This document shows positions 52,383 through 63,710 of a DNA stretch of 64,000 nt, in pieces. The notes under the pieces were generated by a model. It had not been told where the DNA came from. It was given only the letters and a program-made list of their open reading frames with translations, and made no database searches. The DNA is taken from NCBI GenBank assembly GCA_002633025.1, contig NMRB01000107.1, positions 8,960 to 72,959 on the forward strand, written 5' to 3'. Both the position numbers and the translations under genes were made by a program. The DNA is from Notospermus geniculatus (lineage: Eukaryota; Nemertea; Pilidiophora; Heteronemertea; Lineidae). How positions within the stretch are numbered: position 1 is the first letter of the stretch; each line of letters starts with the position of its first letter.

Positions 52383-53246
52383 ACCCCTCGGCTGTGGGTG
52401 TAAATTGAATTATGTGTTCATTGAACGTTGCATGTGTGACGCTTTAATTTAACTGAACGTGCTAGAGCGGTAACGTCCTTTTCGCAAAGCGCCCCTGGTG
52501 GCCGAATGGAAAGTCCGATTCGGCCGTAAATCAATAGGTTCGTGGAGGACCCATACATATACCTTTAAACCCAAAATCAGGAAAATCCGACTAAATTTGA
52601 ACGTGCTAGAGCGGTAACGTTGTTTTCACAAAGCGCCCCCTGGTGGCCAAATGGAAAGTCCGATTCGGCCGCAAATCAATAGGTTCGTGGAGGACCCATA
52701 CATACACCTTTAAACCCAAAATCAGGAAAATCCGACTAAATTTGAACGTGCTAGAGCGGTAACGTCGTTTTCACAAAGCGCCCCCTGGTGGCCAAATGGA
52801 AAGTCCGATTCAGCCGAAAATCAATAGGTTCGTGGAGGACCCATACATATACCTTTAAACCCAAAATCAGGANGTGGCCAAATGGAAAGTCCGATTCGGC
52901 CGAAAATCAATAGGTTCGTGGAGGACCCATACATATACCTTTAAACCAAAAATCAGGAAAATCCGATTAAATTTGAACGTGCTAGAGCGGTAACGTTGTT
53001 TTCACAAAGCGCCCCCTGGTGGCCAAATGGAAAGTCCAATTCGGCCGAAATTCAATAGGTTCGTGGAGGACCCATACATATACCTTTAAACCAAAAATCA
53101 GGAAAATCCGATTTAATTTGAACGTGCTAGAGCGGTAACGTCGTCTGAATGGACAGACGGACAGACAGACGGACAGACAGACGGACAGACGGACGGACAC
53201 CGCAGGGGACGACAATACCCCTCGGGCCGCCCGCGGGCCGAGGGGT
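52383..53246. mobile_element. HINE/pearl-like element with 145-bp tandem core
   Basis: Inverted ends ACCCCTCGGC (52383) and GCCGAGGGGT (53237-53246). The core repeat starts at 52455, 52599, 52744, 52975 and 53120 (GAACGTGCTAGAGCGGTAAC), each unit holding GCGCCCCCTGGTGGCCAAAT. The fourth unit is cut short at an ambiguous base (52873). After the last unit come an ACGG/ACAG microsatellite (53144-53200) and a GC-rich terminal hairpin (cggcccgcgggcggcccgag-type). No ORF; the layout follows pearl/HINE elements. Confidence 0.8.
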
Positions 53247-54592
53247 AAAAAGTGTGGCCTTAGGCATCTCTAGAAAGGAGATCCGACAAGAAAGGTGAGA
53301 TATTGATAGTAAGAAAGGATTGGGACTACAAACACTTGAATGCGACACGCTGATGAAAGCTATGCGATGTTTTGGTTACATGTCCCGAAAAGAAAACTTC
53401 CGATACCTCAGCCATAACAACATCAAATTGAGCTTGTAATCGCTTTCTCAGCCAGAGGCCGAATATGGTCCCTTTATGTGATATCTGTAACCATGGTAAA
53501 CACGGTCATGTGGTTAACAAGTTCTTACGGTACTCCTATTCAACGGAACATGCAGATACTGCCCAGAGGAAAGTAACGGTGCCATTAAATGGTGAAAAAT
53601 AACCAATAGGCTATCAAGGCACCCCATTTTGATTGAACAATCTGCTGTATTTTCATGCTAAATTTTCTGATCTTGAGTGCACGCTTCACTGAACACACCA
53701 GTACATAACCACGGTATCAAATTCATGAGGTCATTCAGTAGCAATTAACCGTTCAATACTGCATAGATTTCTCTCGAGAGGACAAGAGAATTTCACGGTC
53801 AATTTACCGTGCTTGCGAACTCTCCGGCACCGGGACGCAAAAACAACCTGCACTGCCTCCAGACCAATCGGGGAAAGCTATCCGTGTGTCGTGCGTAATG
53901 AGGCGGAAAATGAGATTAGTTGTTGAGATGGTTGGAAGATATTTACGCTCATCTCCGGGAAGGCTTTCTGACCACATAGTATTGAAAGGGACGACTTGCA
54001 CGGAAGCCGACTGGTGATATCAGCTGAGAGAAACAGATCGCCCTGTTTATATCATTGTCAGCAAAGGACCGACTAACATTTGATAATATCGTACCTCAAG
54101 GTAAAATCCTTGAATTTGATTGGCCGATACGCATCACGTGGCCGTGTAACATTTTCTAATGTTACCCGGCATAATGTCACATGGATGGGCGTGGCTAAAA
54201 CAAAATGGCTAACGTTTTTTCATTTGACCGCTTCGAATGTTTGAAGTCAGATATCAGGCACTCGAGCTCAGATCGAATCATATTTTGGTGTCGATTGGCG
54301 GGGTATCGGCGTATATAACTCGAATACATCAAGTGTTGTGTGGAGTAGAGGAAACAGCAGGCTAAACTGGCGTGATAAATGTAGGCCTACCTCACCGACC
54401 GGTCCGCGCTGCCTGCATGGCAAGCTCAATGTGTGTCGCATCTTGGTGACGTAATGACGTCATCGCATCTGTTGGTAGCAATGGCGCGAAATGCGCTCAT
54501 CGCTTCTCTCTTCGATTGGCTCGGCATGTAGGCCTAGATTTATTATCAATTTTGGTCATCTGTTACCGTTTATAATGCAGAGGTACGATATA
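53247..54592. other. No recognisable gene
   Basis: Unique-looking. A gggcgtggc word lies near 54187 and a tatataac word near 54313, but no coding exon follows. No repeat assigned. Confidence 0.3.
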
Positions 54593-54740
54593 GAAAATGG
54601 TGCCCTTATATGTCGGGGGACAGACCGAAATGTCACCCCTCGAAAAAACATTGTTGACCTCGGCCGAAGCGGCCTCGGTCAACATTGTTTTCTCGGGGTG
54701 ACATTTCGGTCTGTCCCCCTCCATGGCGGGCACCATTTTC
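54593..54740. repeat. Foldback MITE (GAAAATGGTGCCC ends)
   Basis: Arms meet at gaccgaggccgcttcggcc-like centre. ggggacagaccgaaatgtca / tgacatttcggtctgtcccc and caacattgttttctcg are inverted. 148 bp. Confidence 0.9.
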
Positions 54741-55445
54741 TTAATGTTAAGTGGGACAGGACAAAGCAGAGTTGGACCATAGGCGCGGATCCAGGATTTT
54801 TGGCAGAGGGGGGTCAGGGCTGCTGAAGGCAGTTGTTGCAACCAAAACAAAAAGGTTGTTTTCACCCCAAAGTCACTCCGCTCGCAGCGCCAAATCGTGA
54901 CGTTAGTTCCTCCAGTTGCCCATTGGTTGCTTTTACACGAGGTGAGGATGGTTGGTTAAAGCTGGCTCCCAGTTTGAGCCAGTTCAAGAGATTGGTGTGA
55001 GAAGAACGCTTATCCAGTGAGGGCAGAGTCTTGAAGTCTACCAAAGTTGCTGCCATCTTTTGGCAATAAGTACGGCTGACTGCTTCTATTGGATAGAATC
55101 TTGTTGAATGTTATAAAGCATTATTCGGGTAACCTGAGGCTAGTAGAACAGATCCATTTGGATGTAAACACAACAAATCCTGTTTTCTGGGGACCGACTT
55201 TAATTGGCTCGGGGTAAGGAAGGCTGCGACCATCCTTTATAGATGCAACAATGGATGTTAGAAACATTGTCAGTGGGTCCAACTTGCTGATATCTCATGA
55301 TAGTCTCCATGACAACATTAGTTTATGTTTCATTTGCCAACTGTTACAGACTTTTGGAAAACTCAACAAAAATTCTATGCGGTTCAAAATTCTATGCCGG
55401 ATAAACGGTTAGAGGGAATAAGTCACGTAGTCAAAAATGACACCA
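54741..55445. other. No recognisable gene
   Basis: Short ORFs only; unique-looking. Confidence 0.3.
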
Positions 55446-55585
55446 AGGGCCGTATGCACCAACGAAGATTATCTTGAACTCAAGTTGAGCCACAATTGTT
55501 CAGGTTTGCCAGGGCATGATGTGACAATGAAAAAGTTGTGGCTCAACCCGAGTTAAAGATAATCTCCGTTGGTGCATATGGCCCT
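55446..55585. mobile_element. 140-bp MITE (GGGCCGTATGCACCAACG ends)
   Basis: Left gggccgtatgcaccaacg and right cgttggtgcatatggccc are inverted, continuing through aagattatctt / aagataatct and ttgagccaca / tgtggctcaa. Confidence 0.9.
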
Positions 55586-56715
55586 CAGAATAATTTCATG
55601 GGCCATGAAATTCACAATTTCAAAATGACAAATTTTGTATTTCAGTGAGTTACATCCCTCGATGAGCCTAGATTTGCAGTTGGCTGTATTCTAAATGGTA
55701 TTCGAAGGCAGGAAAGCCACAACAGTTCTGCAAATATGCAGTTGGTAGGAAGTTAATTCCCGATGTGAGTATTTTAATAGATTCAAGATGGCAGCATTTG
55801 TTTCGCTATTCAGACAACTTGCCTGACGCGACCAGTTGGCTTTAACTCAGGAACTGAAATGACACGCCAACAAGCAGAGAAAATCTCGCTATGATTTTGT
55901 GTGAAGAGGTTAGCTATTAGACATTCAGTCTGTTTCGAGGACTTTCAACCCGAAAACAGACTCACGGAGTAATTAGTGACAGTCTTCATACTTAATTGTG
56001 TGACATGCATGAATAAATTTAACTGGTCTCAAGTGCTGTGGAAACATTCCGCCGTCATGAATATGCGGGAAGAACGCCGCTGTGGTGGAACAGGAAGTGA
56101 CAAAAATGCCTTGATTGTTTCTTCGCATGTGGCAGTCAGTCGATCAATATCTCAAAATGCGATTGGAACAATTTCAATCGTTGATTGAACTCAGGTGAAG
56201 CGATGAAAAAAGGTTTTTGACTTTTGGATTTAGAGCTGTGACAAATGCCGCATTTTATCATCCGTATAGAAAATATTGGGTGAATTGATAATTAAACAGC
56301 AGGAGGAAACCAGAGTACCCGAAGAAAAAAGCGCCAAATTCTTTAGCCATTTCCAAGATGCTGACCAAAAGGGTTAACAGTACAGACCCACTGCAGGCAG
56401 CGTGCACCACAAAATGTAAAACAAAACGAGCCGAATAACTCACAAAATATTATCGATCGTACTTGCAACGTACTCCAATTATACTTGTACTTCAGGTACC
56501 TCCACTTAAGGAGTAACTACCTGTACCACATCACCGTAGACTGACGGATATGGTGAAGAAGTAGACTTCAATGGTCTCTGTCTACACGACCATAAAACGT
56601 ATCCAAGGAAAATGTTGACGATGATCGTGTTGCTGATTTTTCGGAAGGATGTCACTTGATGTCGAGCTGTCGTTTTTTCTTCTGCTGGATACTGGCTTAT
56701 GTTAGCAGTTGTTTG
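55586..56715. other. Unique sequence, no gene
   Basis: 56010-56200 has dense transcription-factor-like words (tgtggaaacattcc, atgaatatgc, acaggaagtgac, ttgattgttt) and no repeat; function unknown. Confidence 0.3.
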
Positions 56716-57105
56716 GTGTAGTGCAGGGTGGGGTCTCTGGGTCAGGAAGTGCCTGGTTTGATTCCTGCTGTTGGCACCAGACGGAAGAGAAGTCTTACTC
56801 AACTGCCTCAACCAGCCGAGCAGCTGGAAGGAGTCTTTGATCCTGGCTAGGAATTAGCAAAGGACATTTTGTTGTTAAGGGCTATGGTGGTCTGGAGCCT
56901 CAAGTATCTGCCTAGTGGTCATGAAGTCCCCGGTTCACTCCCACTGTTGGCATGAGATTCTAGGCGCTTAACCTTACTCCTACTGCCTGTGTGAATGAGC
57001 AGCCTATTTGGTCAGAAATGCTCAGATTGCAGCACTGAATGAGCAGCTCATCTGAGTTCTACTGAAAGGTTTCTGGACAGACCGGGGTTTAATATACTCT
57101 GCACA
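56716..57105 (+). mobile_element. SINE family B: head fragment followed by a fuller copy
   Basis: Head fragment at about 56716-56810 (gtgcctggtttgattcctgc). A second copy at about 56886-57105 carries tagtggtcatgaagtcccc, ggtcagaaatgctcagatt and tactgaaaggtttctggac. Confidence 0.75.
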
Positions 57106-57748
57106 AGTTGATCAGATACTGTAAACCCAACTTGATTTTTAGCTTCACATTACTGAATTATCCATATATACGTGAAACTACAGTATATTTGCATAAGATA
57201 ATTTGGAAGTACATGCAATCGGTTCTTTCATCTCAACAGTATTGGGTGCGAATGTTTTAGGAAAGTGCTGGAAAAATACCTCATCATCTATGCCATAGGG
57301 TTGAATCTCTTGTCAACCTTCAGAAAATCAGGAGCAATATATTAAAACACAATAAGCGTTTACTGCAGTAATGATCCATCACGGATGTGAATAAATTAAT
57401 TATTGAATCATTGGTAAAGTTCATTAGTCCTAGGATAAAGGATGACGTAGCCTGGATGAGCGAGGCCAACGTATCATCTGAAGGCAACATCACCATAAAT
57501 AATGCACAACCTCTGAAATGAGTTTCTCTATTTTAAGGCCAGGTGACTATCTCAAGGGAAGTAAATTTCTGTTTAATTTCAATCTTATGTTACAGATATT
57601 TACCCTGCCATCCAATATGGTAAAGGCAGTATTTCTGCTTGTGACCAGGGGGAGTATGTTTGATTGACATAATAACTCCCCCGTGTGCTTCCAAGTACAC
57701 TGCACTGAGTGTGGAGTATACATGTCGCTATTACTGCAATGGAACATA
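57106..57748. other. No recognisable gene
   Basis: AT-rich, short ORFs without domains. Confidence 0.3.
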
Positions 57749-57872
57749 CGCCTGAGTGGAGTGAGGCAAGGGAGGCAAAGAGGCCTGCCCAGAGTCTCAC
57801 GCCGACAGCAGGATTCGAAGCTGGGACCTCTTGACTGCTAGCCAGAGACCTCGAGCCGCTAGACCATTGCAC
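57749..57872 (-). mobile_element. SINE family B, 3' truncated
   Basis: In minus sense: tgcaatggtctagcggctcg head, decayed B-box (agcttcgaatcctg), ggcaggcctctttgcc; the tail is missing. Confidence 0.8.
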
Positions 57873-58223
57873 TTTAGGTAGCGTTAAGCGGATTTTCAAC
57901 GCAATAACCATAAATTTGTAGAGTGAAAAGAACATCCGATGAAACTGACAATTAAATCAGTAAATTTCATTTTACGGCCTCCTGTATCTTGGATGACACT
58001 TAAGAACACATAACAACTCAATTCATATCAATTCTGACAGATTACTCTCAAAGTATTGCACCCAAATTACCTGAGAAATCATTTGTTCAGCAATAATTTT
58101 GTAATTCCTTCAGAGGTATTTTAAATCATTGGCACAATTATTATTTCGAAGGGTGTTTGATGTGTTTCAAGTTACATGTATGTTTTAAGCTGCTAGAGGC
58201 AAGTTTTGCATTCAATAGACTAT
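57873..58223. other. No recognisable gene
   Basis: AT-rich, nothing assigned. Confidence 0.3.
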
Positions 58224-58437
58224 ATCACTCCAAAAGAGCGCAGCACCTGACGGGTACTACAGCGTCACGACGTCCCGTACTCATTCCATGACATCTTGAC
58301 GTGAGACGACGTCATGATCGCTGAAACAAGTGGAGGTTTTTCGAGTGACGTCACCGCGTTCAGAATGGGGCACGGGACGTCGTGACGCTGTAGGCCTAGC
58401 CAGCAACCCGTCAGGTGCTGCGCTCTATTGGAGTGAT
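58224..58437. mobile_element. MITE with TA flanks and GACGTC-rich interior
   Basis: Left atcactccaaaagagcgcag and right ctgcgctctattggagtgat are inverted, as are cacctgacgggt / acccgtcaggtg and cagcgtcacgacgtcccgt / acgggacgtcgtgacgctg. Confidence 0.9.
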
Positions 58438-59149
58438 AGAGTCTATTCTATTTCGTTAACCCTTTCAGTTCAGATACTGACTCAGGTCAAGAGAGTGCTG
58501 TCTTTCTTCACACATTACCAACTATTGCAGGCACGATGTCCCGCTAGAGCGCAGCGTGATAAATGATCACGTGCAGCGTTACGCCAATCACAATGCCGCA
58601 CGACGTCATCATGTCGGCGCCCACGAGAGCAACGCGACGTCGAAATGACGCAGCGGGCATGGCGGGGACATGGTCAATCAGGGCATGTATCCCATTTTCA
58701 ACACCCCTGTGTCAACCGTAAAACTTTTTCATAATTCAATTTAAAGTGAAGAATCTTGTAGCTTATGATGCTACCTTGTATCCTGAGGGCAGGCAAACTG
58801 CACCGCTGTCTCGCGTTTCCAGCTGGCGGGGAGCCAAAGTTGTCGATTTTGGCAAAATGTACATGTGAGAGAGGCAAATGCATTGGAAACTCTCGCAGTA
58901 GTAAAGTAAATATAAAAATTTCATCCAAATCAACCGTTTTTTGTCTCAAAATGCGCGTTAGATGGGTCTAGACAAGTGTAGAGGCAGGCAAATGATGTAA
59001 CTGTACAATGCTGCCTGTTAAAGCCGTGTTTGTAGCCCGGTCTGTGTAGTGCGTGTGGGCGTCTTGAGGCGTGGGCTTGACGTGACGTCGCGCGTGCGCA
59101 ATGGATGAATGCCCGCGATAGTTGGTAATGATTATCAAGTAAAGTGTTA
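58438..59149. other. GC-rich stretch with CRE-like words, no gene
   Basis: 58560-58670 has several CGACGTCA/GCGACGTCG words. No ORF of note. Confidence 0.3.
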
Positions 59150-59416
59150 AATTTGTCCATCAGGGCCAGAAAGCCAAAAGCATTATTGGCCCTGGTGAGT
59201 ATGGAAGAGGCCATCTTAAGCTACTCATGTTCCTCACGTGGATGGGGTCTTTTACTTGCCCTTGCAAAGGTACAAGGCACCATGGCTTACTAGCTTACTA
59301 TCCCATGCAAGGGACTGAAGAGCCAGGGATGATTAATCCCATACGGCACAGGCTGGATTCGAACCCGGGACCTGCTGCTTGCGAAGTGGACATGATAACC
59401 ACTGGGCTGTTGGGAC
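59150..59416 (-). mobile_element. SINE family A, near full length
   Basis: In minus sense: gtcccaacagcccagtggtt head, B-box gggttcgaatcc (59356-59367), full body, and a ccctgatggacaaattt end. Well preserved. Confidence 0.9.
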
Positions 59417-60049
59417 ACTACCCACTTCAATTCTCAAAGCGAATTTTAACCTCCCTTGCGTTAGGCCTTTCATGTGGCCAGCACTAGACTTTTATGATAC
59501 GACACAGCACAACTCCATCTAGTGAAAAATTCCAATCCTCTTCATCAACTCTGACGCCTCCTTTATATTCATCTAATGGTAAATGAAAATGCCTGCTAGA
59601 AATTGACAACTTTTTGTCCGTGACGAAGAACAAAGCAACCGGCATGGTAGCCATGGTGTGGGTGCAGCGCTGGCCTACCGCATCCTAACACTAATGGATG
59701 GGTTTAACACCCACAGTTGCCACATCGTTGCTATGCAATCCACTTCATCCCATCCAGGGCAGGTCTATGAGAAAAACTCCCCTAAGTCTGTGTGGTTGAT
59801 CAGAATCAAAGGTATCATGTTCCAATGTCAGGTTGCGGTCCAGCAATTGCAACCTTCATCCCATCCAAGGCAGGTCTATCAGAAAAAACTCCTCAAAGTC
59901 GCAGTCAGCACTGTACTATCAAACACCTAGTTCCAGTGTCACGTCATAGTCGATGAACATCACCTTATCCACAGCCAGTCCCCAAAAATTCGTGAAAGGG
60001 GGGTCAGTGAGGAACACCCAAAACTATTCTTCGTGCTGGCACATCAAGC
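59417..60049. other. No gene; short duplicated segment
   Basis: 'cttcatcccatcca(g/a)ggcaggtctat(g/c)agaaaaa' occurs at about 59745-59777 and 59850-59886. Confidence 0.4.
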
Positions 60050-60160
60050 ATAAGACCAGCGGCAGGTCCTGGTTTCGAATACAGCTCCGGCCAAATGGGA
60101 TATCATCCCTTGTTCGCGTCAGTTGCATGGGACAGTAAGATGTGGTACCCAGGGGGTACC
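60050..60160 (+). mobile_element. SINE family A fragment
   Basis: Part of the head (ggcaggtcctggtttcgaat) and the first third of the body (catgggacagtaagatgtgg); the rest is lost. Confidence 0.7.
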
Positions 60161-62271
60161 AGGGCCCATAATCACAAAAGACCTTGAAGACTAAGTAGGG
60201 TTCTTATTTTCTTATTTTTTTGTTGGAAGGGGTGTATTTCGACTTGCATTTTTACATGAGTAAGGGCCCAAGTGCCCGTGCTTGCTCAAGAACCTTCCAC
60301 GATGTTAGGCCTACACAAGAATGAAACAATCCTCTCCCCCTAGGCCTAAAATGAGTCAAAAGTATCATTCCATACATTAGCATTTCACATGGAAGATGAC
60401 ACCATCAAAAACTTTTCCGATAGTCGATATGATATGATATTGATGCACTTTCGCTCGAGGCAGTTCTGAGCAGAACCTGTCAAGAAATTAAGAGAGGCCA
60501 ATTCGCTGCCGGCCACACTCAGATTATCAGGTAGCGAACCTTTTCATGTCCTTCGGGTTGATAACGCACATCCTCGAGAGATGTGTTATTCAGAAAATAC
60601 AACCTACGCTGTGGATTTTCTTCTGATAAAAAATTACACGCGGCTAAGTTCTTTTGAAAAAATGATGACAAAGAGCCAGGGTTATTTATTTGTGTTGTAG
60701 AGACCTTGGCGTATTTGATCCCAGGATAGGCGATGATGTCACCATCTATACTATAATGGACGGTAGCCATGTTGGATTTTGTTATCAACCTGAGTTGACC
60801 TGTTTATCTGCTATACCTTGCCATGTAATGACTGTACACAGTTACGGTGGACCGGACTCTCTGCCCTATCTCCTCCTTAGTTAGGGCTTGAATCCTACGA
60901 AGAGCGGCCTATGTGTACAGTACAATAGGAGGAATGTGTTTTACTACGGAATTTTGGTTTTAAAAGTGATGATTTGCATGAAAAAGAGAGAAAATCAGAT
61001 GTGTGGTGACCTGCGCTGCCATCTACAAGAACGGGAGTGACCTACATGTAGCTAGGAATGAGATGAGTGGCTGGCATTAAACAGATACCTACTAGCTCTC
61101 ATGAATCTGGGTCACCTTGGCATTATGAGCTGAAGAGGTGTAATAAACCAGATGTGATGCTGCTGTTTATAAAGTGAAAGTGAAAACTCCTCACTGCTCA
61201 TGGATTTGATTCCTAGCCATGAAACTGGCCCTCTCCAAACAAACTCATCAATATAAAGCAACAGACCCTCTACCACAGGATATTCAAGGACAAACACACT
61301 CCCTCAAAATGTGTTCGCCACGGGTCAATGCTAGTTACCTTGATGGGGGAACAGTGTATGTTATAATATTTGTGTGTGTATAATTGTAGGCAAGCAGGTT
61401 GAAACAGTTGAATTGGATAACATGTTATACAAAGCCACATTGAGACCTAAAGCCAGCAGCACACTAGGCAATATCTTAGTATATTGGGTCCATTCGCCAA
61501 CAACGTAGTTAGTCCGTGGGGGTTGGAGAGTGGCGCGCGAGGCGATGGTGGCGCTGGTTGTCGAGAAGTGGCAATACCCCGGCTCCCTTAAAGGAGTAGC
61601 ACACCAGGCGATATCACAAGCGAAGTACATTTTGTAATGGTTTTTGTGTAGTTCACCTTGCTGCCGCTAGATGGCTCCCTCCACGTCAGCAGTCAAAATA
61701 CAGCTGAGAGATCGTGTACCGTGCTCCTTTAAATGTCTGTATCATCTTTAAGTAGAGCCAGTTCAAAACAGCACAAAAAATATACATGTAACTTAACTAT
61801 TGATATAACATAAGTATTTGACATTTTGACAAGGAGCAAAATTTCACAAATATTCCACTAGAATTAAAAACCTCGCATATCAACATCTCATCGGATCAAT
61901 TATTGATATGAAACATAATATCTTTCCCATGTCATAATATGCATCATTACAAAATACCAGTTCTGACAAATGATCAGTCAGTTTTAGTGATTTTTAATTT
62001 TTTTCCCAAAGTATCAACTCCTGATGGTAAATCGATATAAATGTATCGGCACATTGAAAACAGAAAACACATCACAAATAACCCCCTCAAATCAGAATAT
62101 TCAGAGACAAAACGAACATTTAAAAAACTGTTTAAATATCATGTAAAATGTACGAGAATTGAATGTCAGCATAAACAAATTTTCAGAATTCATTTTTTTG
62201 ATAAACATGCCAATCATAATGATTCAAAAAGATTTTTCCGGTTTCAGAACGCCACCTATTGTTACATAGGC
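60161..62271. other. No identified gene; one 89-aa ORF of unclear status
   Basis: The minus-strand ORF 60519-60788 (e.g. PQRRLYFLNNTSLEDVRYQP) has balanced composition but no domain I recognise and no clear splice sites. 'agcacac(t/c)aggc(a/g)atatc' occurs at 61460 and 61600. The rest is AT-rich and unassigned. Confidence 0.25.
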
Positions 62272-62274
62272 TTT

Positions 62275-62509
62275 GTACTGTATTGTATTTGATTTTCCAT
62301 CTGGGCCGAAGCCAAAGCAGTAGGCTGTTGGCCCTGGTGAGTACGGAAGAGGCCATCTCAAGCTGCTCAAGTTCTTCACTTGGATGGGGTCTTTTAATTG
62401 TCCTAAGGAAGACACAAGATACAAGGCCTCCTGGCTTATTCCATGTAGATTCACACCCAGGACTGCTGCTTGCAAAGTGGGCGTGATAACCACTAGGCTA
62501 TCAGGACTA
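62275..62509 (-). mobile_element. SINE family A, minus orientation
   Basis: In minus sense: agtcctgatagcctagtggt head, decayed B-box, body and tail (ggaaaatcaaatacaatac). Confidence 0.9.
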
Positions 62510-62680
62510 TCAATCTGTAGCATGGGACAGTTAAAGCTGTGGTACCTTGTGCCTTTGCAAGGGCAAGTAAAAGACCCCATCCAAGTGAGGAACATGAGTC
62601 ACTTGAGATGGCCTCTTCCATACTTACCAGGGCGTATAATGCTTCGGCTTTGGCCCTGATGGAAAAATCTAATACAAATG
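62510..62680 (+). mobile_element. SINE family A, plus orientation, inserted at the head of the previous copy
   Basis: A head-less body (catgggacagttaaagctgtg to aaaatctaatacaaatg). ATCAGGACT flanks it at 62500-62508 and 62682-62690, a target-site duplication. Confidence 0.85.
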
Positions 62681-62690
62681 CCATCAGGAC

Positions 62691-63178
62691 TCTTCAAAGT
62701 GTCACAAAACAAGACATTGAGATAGTATTCCAGTGGCACCGAGTCATTGCAATAACTAGCAAACATTTAAACATGAACTGTACACTTAATCTCATGAACT
62801 ATCTTAATATAAGCAGCCAACGAAGGCCACTGAATGGAACTCGCCCCGAGGGAGGGAGCCGATTGTGAATATTCCTATTACTTGCCATATAATTAATGGC
62901 TATACGAAGCAGGAAAGAGCAACGCTGAGATTCGCGCTGACGATAAGATGTAGGACGGAGGCCCACGAGACCACCAACCCAAGATCTGCAATGAAAACTC
63001 CCCGCCATATCTATCAACTGGCGAGATATCTTGTGTTTTGTTAAGCGAGTCTTGCTCGTCGCGATACGACTACCAATGTCTTTGGTTATTTACACAAGGA
63101 GGTTTCTCTGATTCTTAGCCGTCTATCTTAATTCCGCATTCAACATTGTCAACAGCGGTTATCAACCGGATGATATCC
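62691..63178. other. No recognisable gene
   Basis: Unique-looking sequence; short ORFs only. Confidence 0.3.
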
Positions 63179-63710
63179 CCCTCAACGTAGCTCCAGAGAT
63201 AAAGAACGACAGCTTCTGAAGCTAAAAGCAAAGAACGTCAGTAGATTTATTTCTCCACAAATGGCTGGCGTCCACCCGTGCAGGATCCGAGGGGATGGGG
63301 GTGTACACCTCCATGATGTCTCCTCAACGTAGCTCCAGAGATAAAGAAGGACAGCTTCTGAAGCTAAAAGCAAAGAAAGTCAGTAGATTTATTTCTCCAC
63401 AAATGGCTGGCGTCCACCCGTGCAGGATCCAAGGGGATGGTGGTGTACACCTCCATGATGTTCCCTCAAAATAGCTCGCAGAGATAAAGAAGGAGAGCTA
63501 AATCCAACAGCCAAGGAAGGTGTCTTCAGATTGATTTTGAAGGGACGCCGAACGAATGGCCCCCATACACCAGTGCAGGATCCAGAGGCATGGGGGTGTA
63601 CACCCCCATGTTATCCCCCTCAACACGAGTCAGCTGACTTATCCCCCCCCCCCCAAGAAGGGCTGCCATAAACTAGTGCTGATACAAGAGGCATGGGTGT
63701 ATGCCCACTA
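63179..63710. repeat. Tandem repeat, about 142-bp units
   Basis: Units start (c)cctcaacgtagctccagaga at 63179 and 63321, a diverged third at 63464, and a partial fourth at about 63618. Each contains cacccgtgcaggatcc(g/a)agg and ggtgtacacctccatg. Units 1 and 2 are nearly identical. A 12-base C run at 63645-63656 lies in the fourth. Confidence 0.9.

Noticed and set aside
52982-53348. ORFs rich in RLSVCLSV repeats
   Set aside because: Translation of the ACGG/ACAG microsatellite at the end of the HINE-like element.
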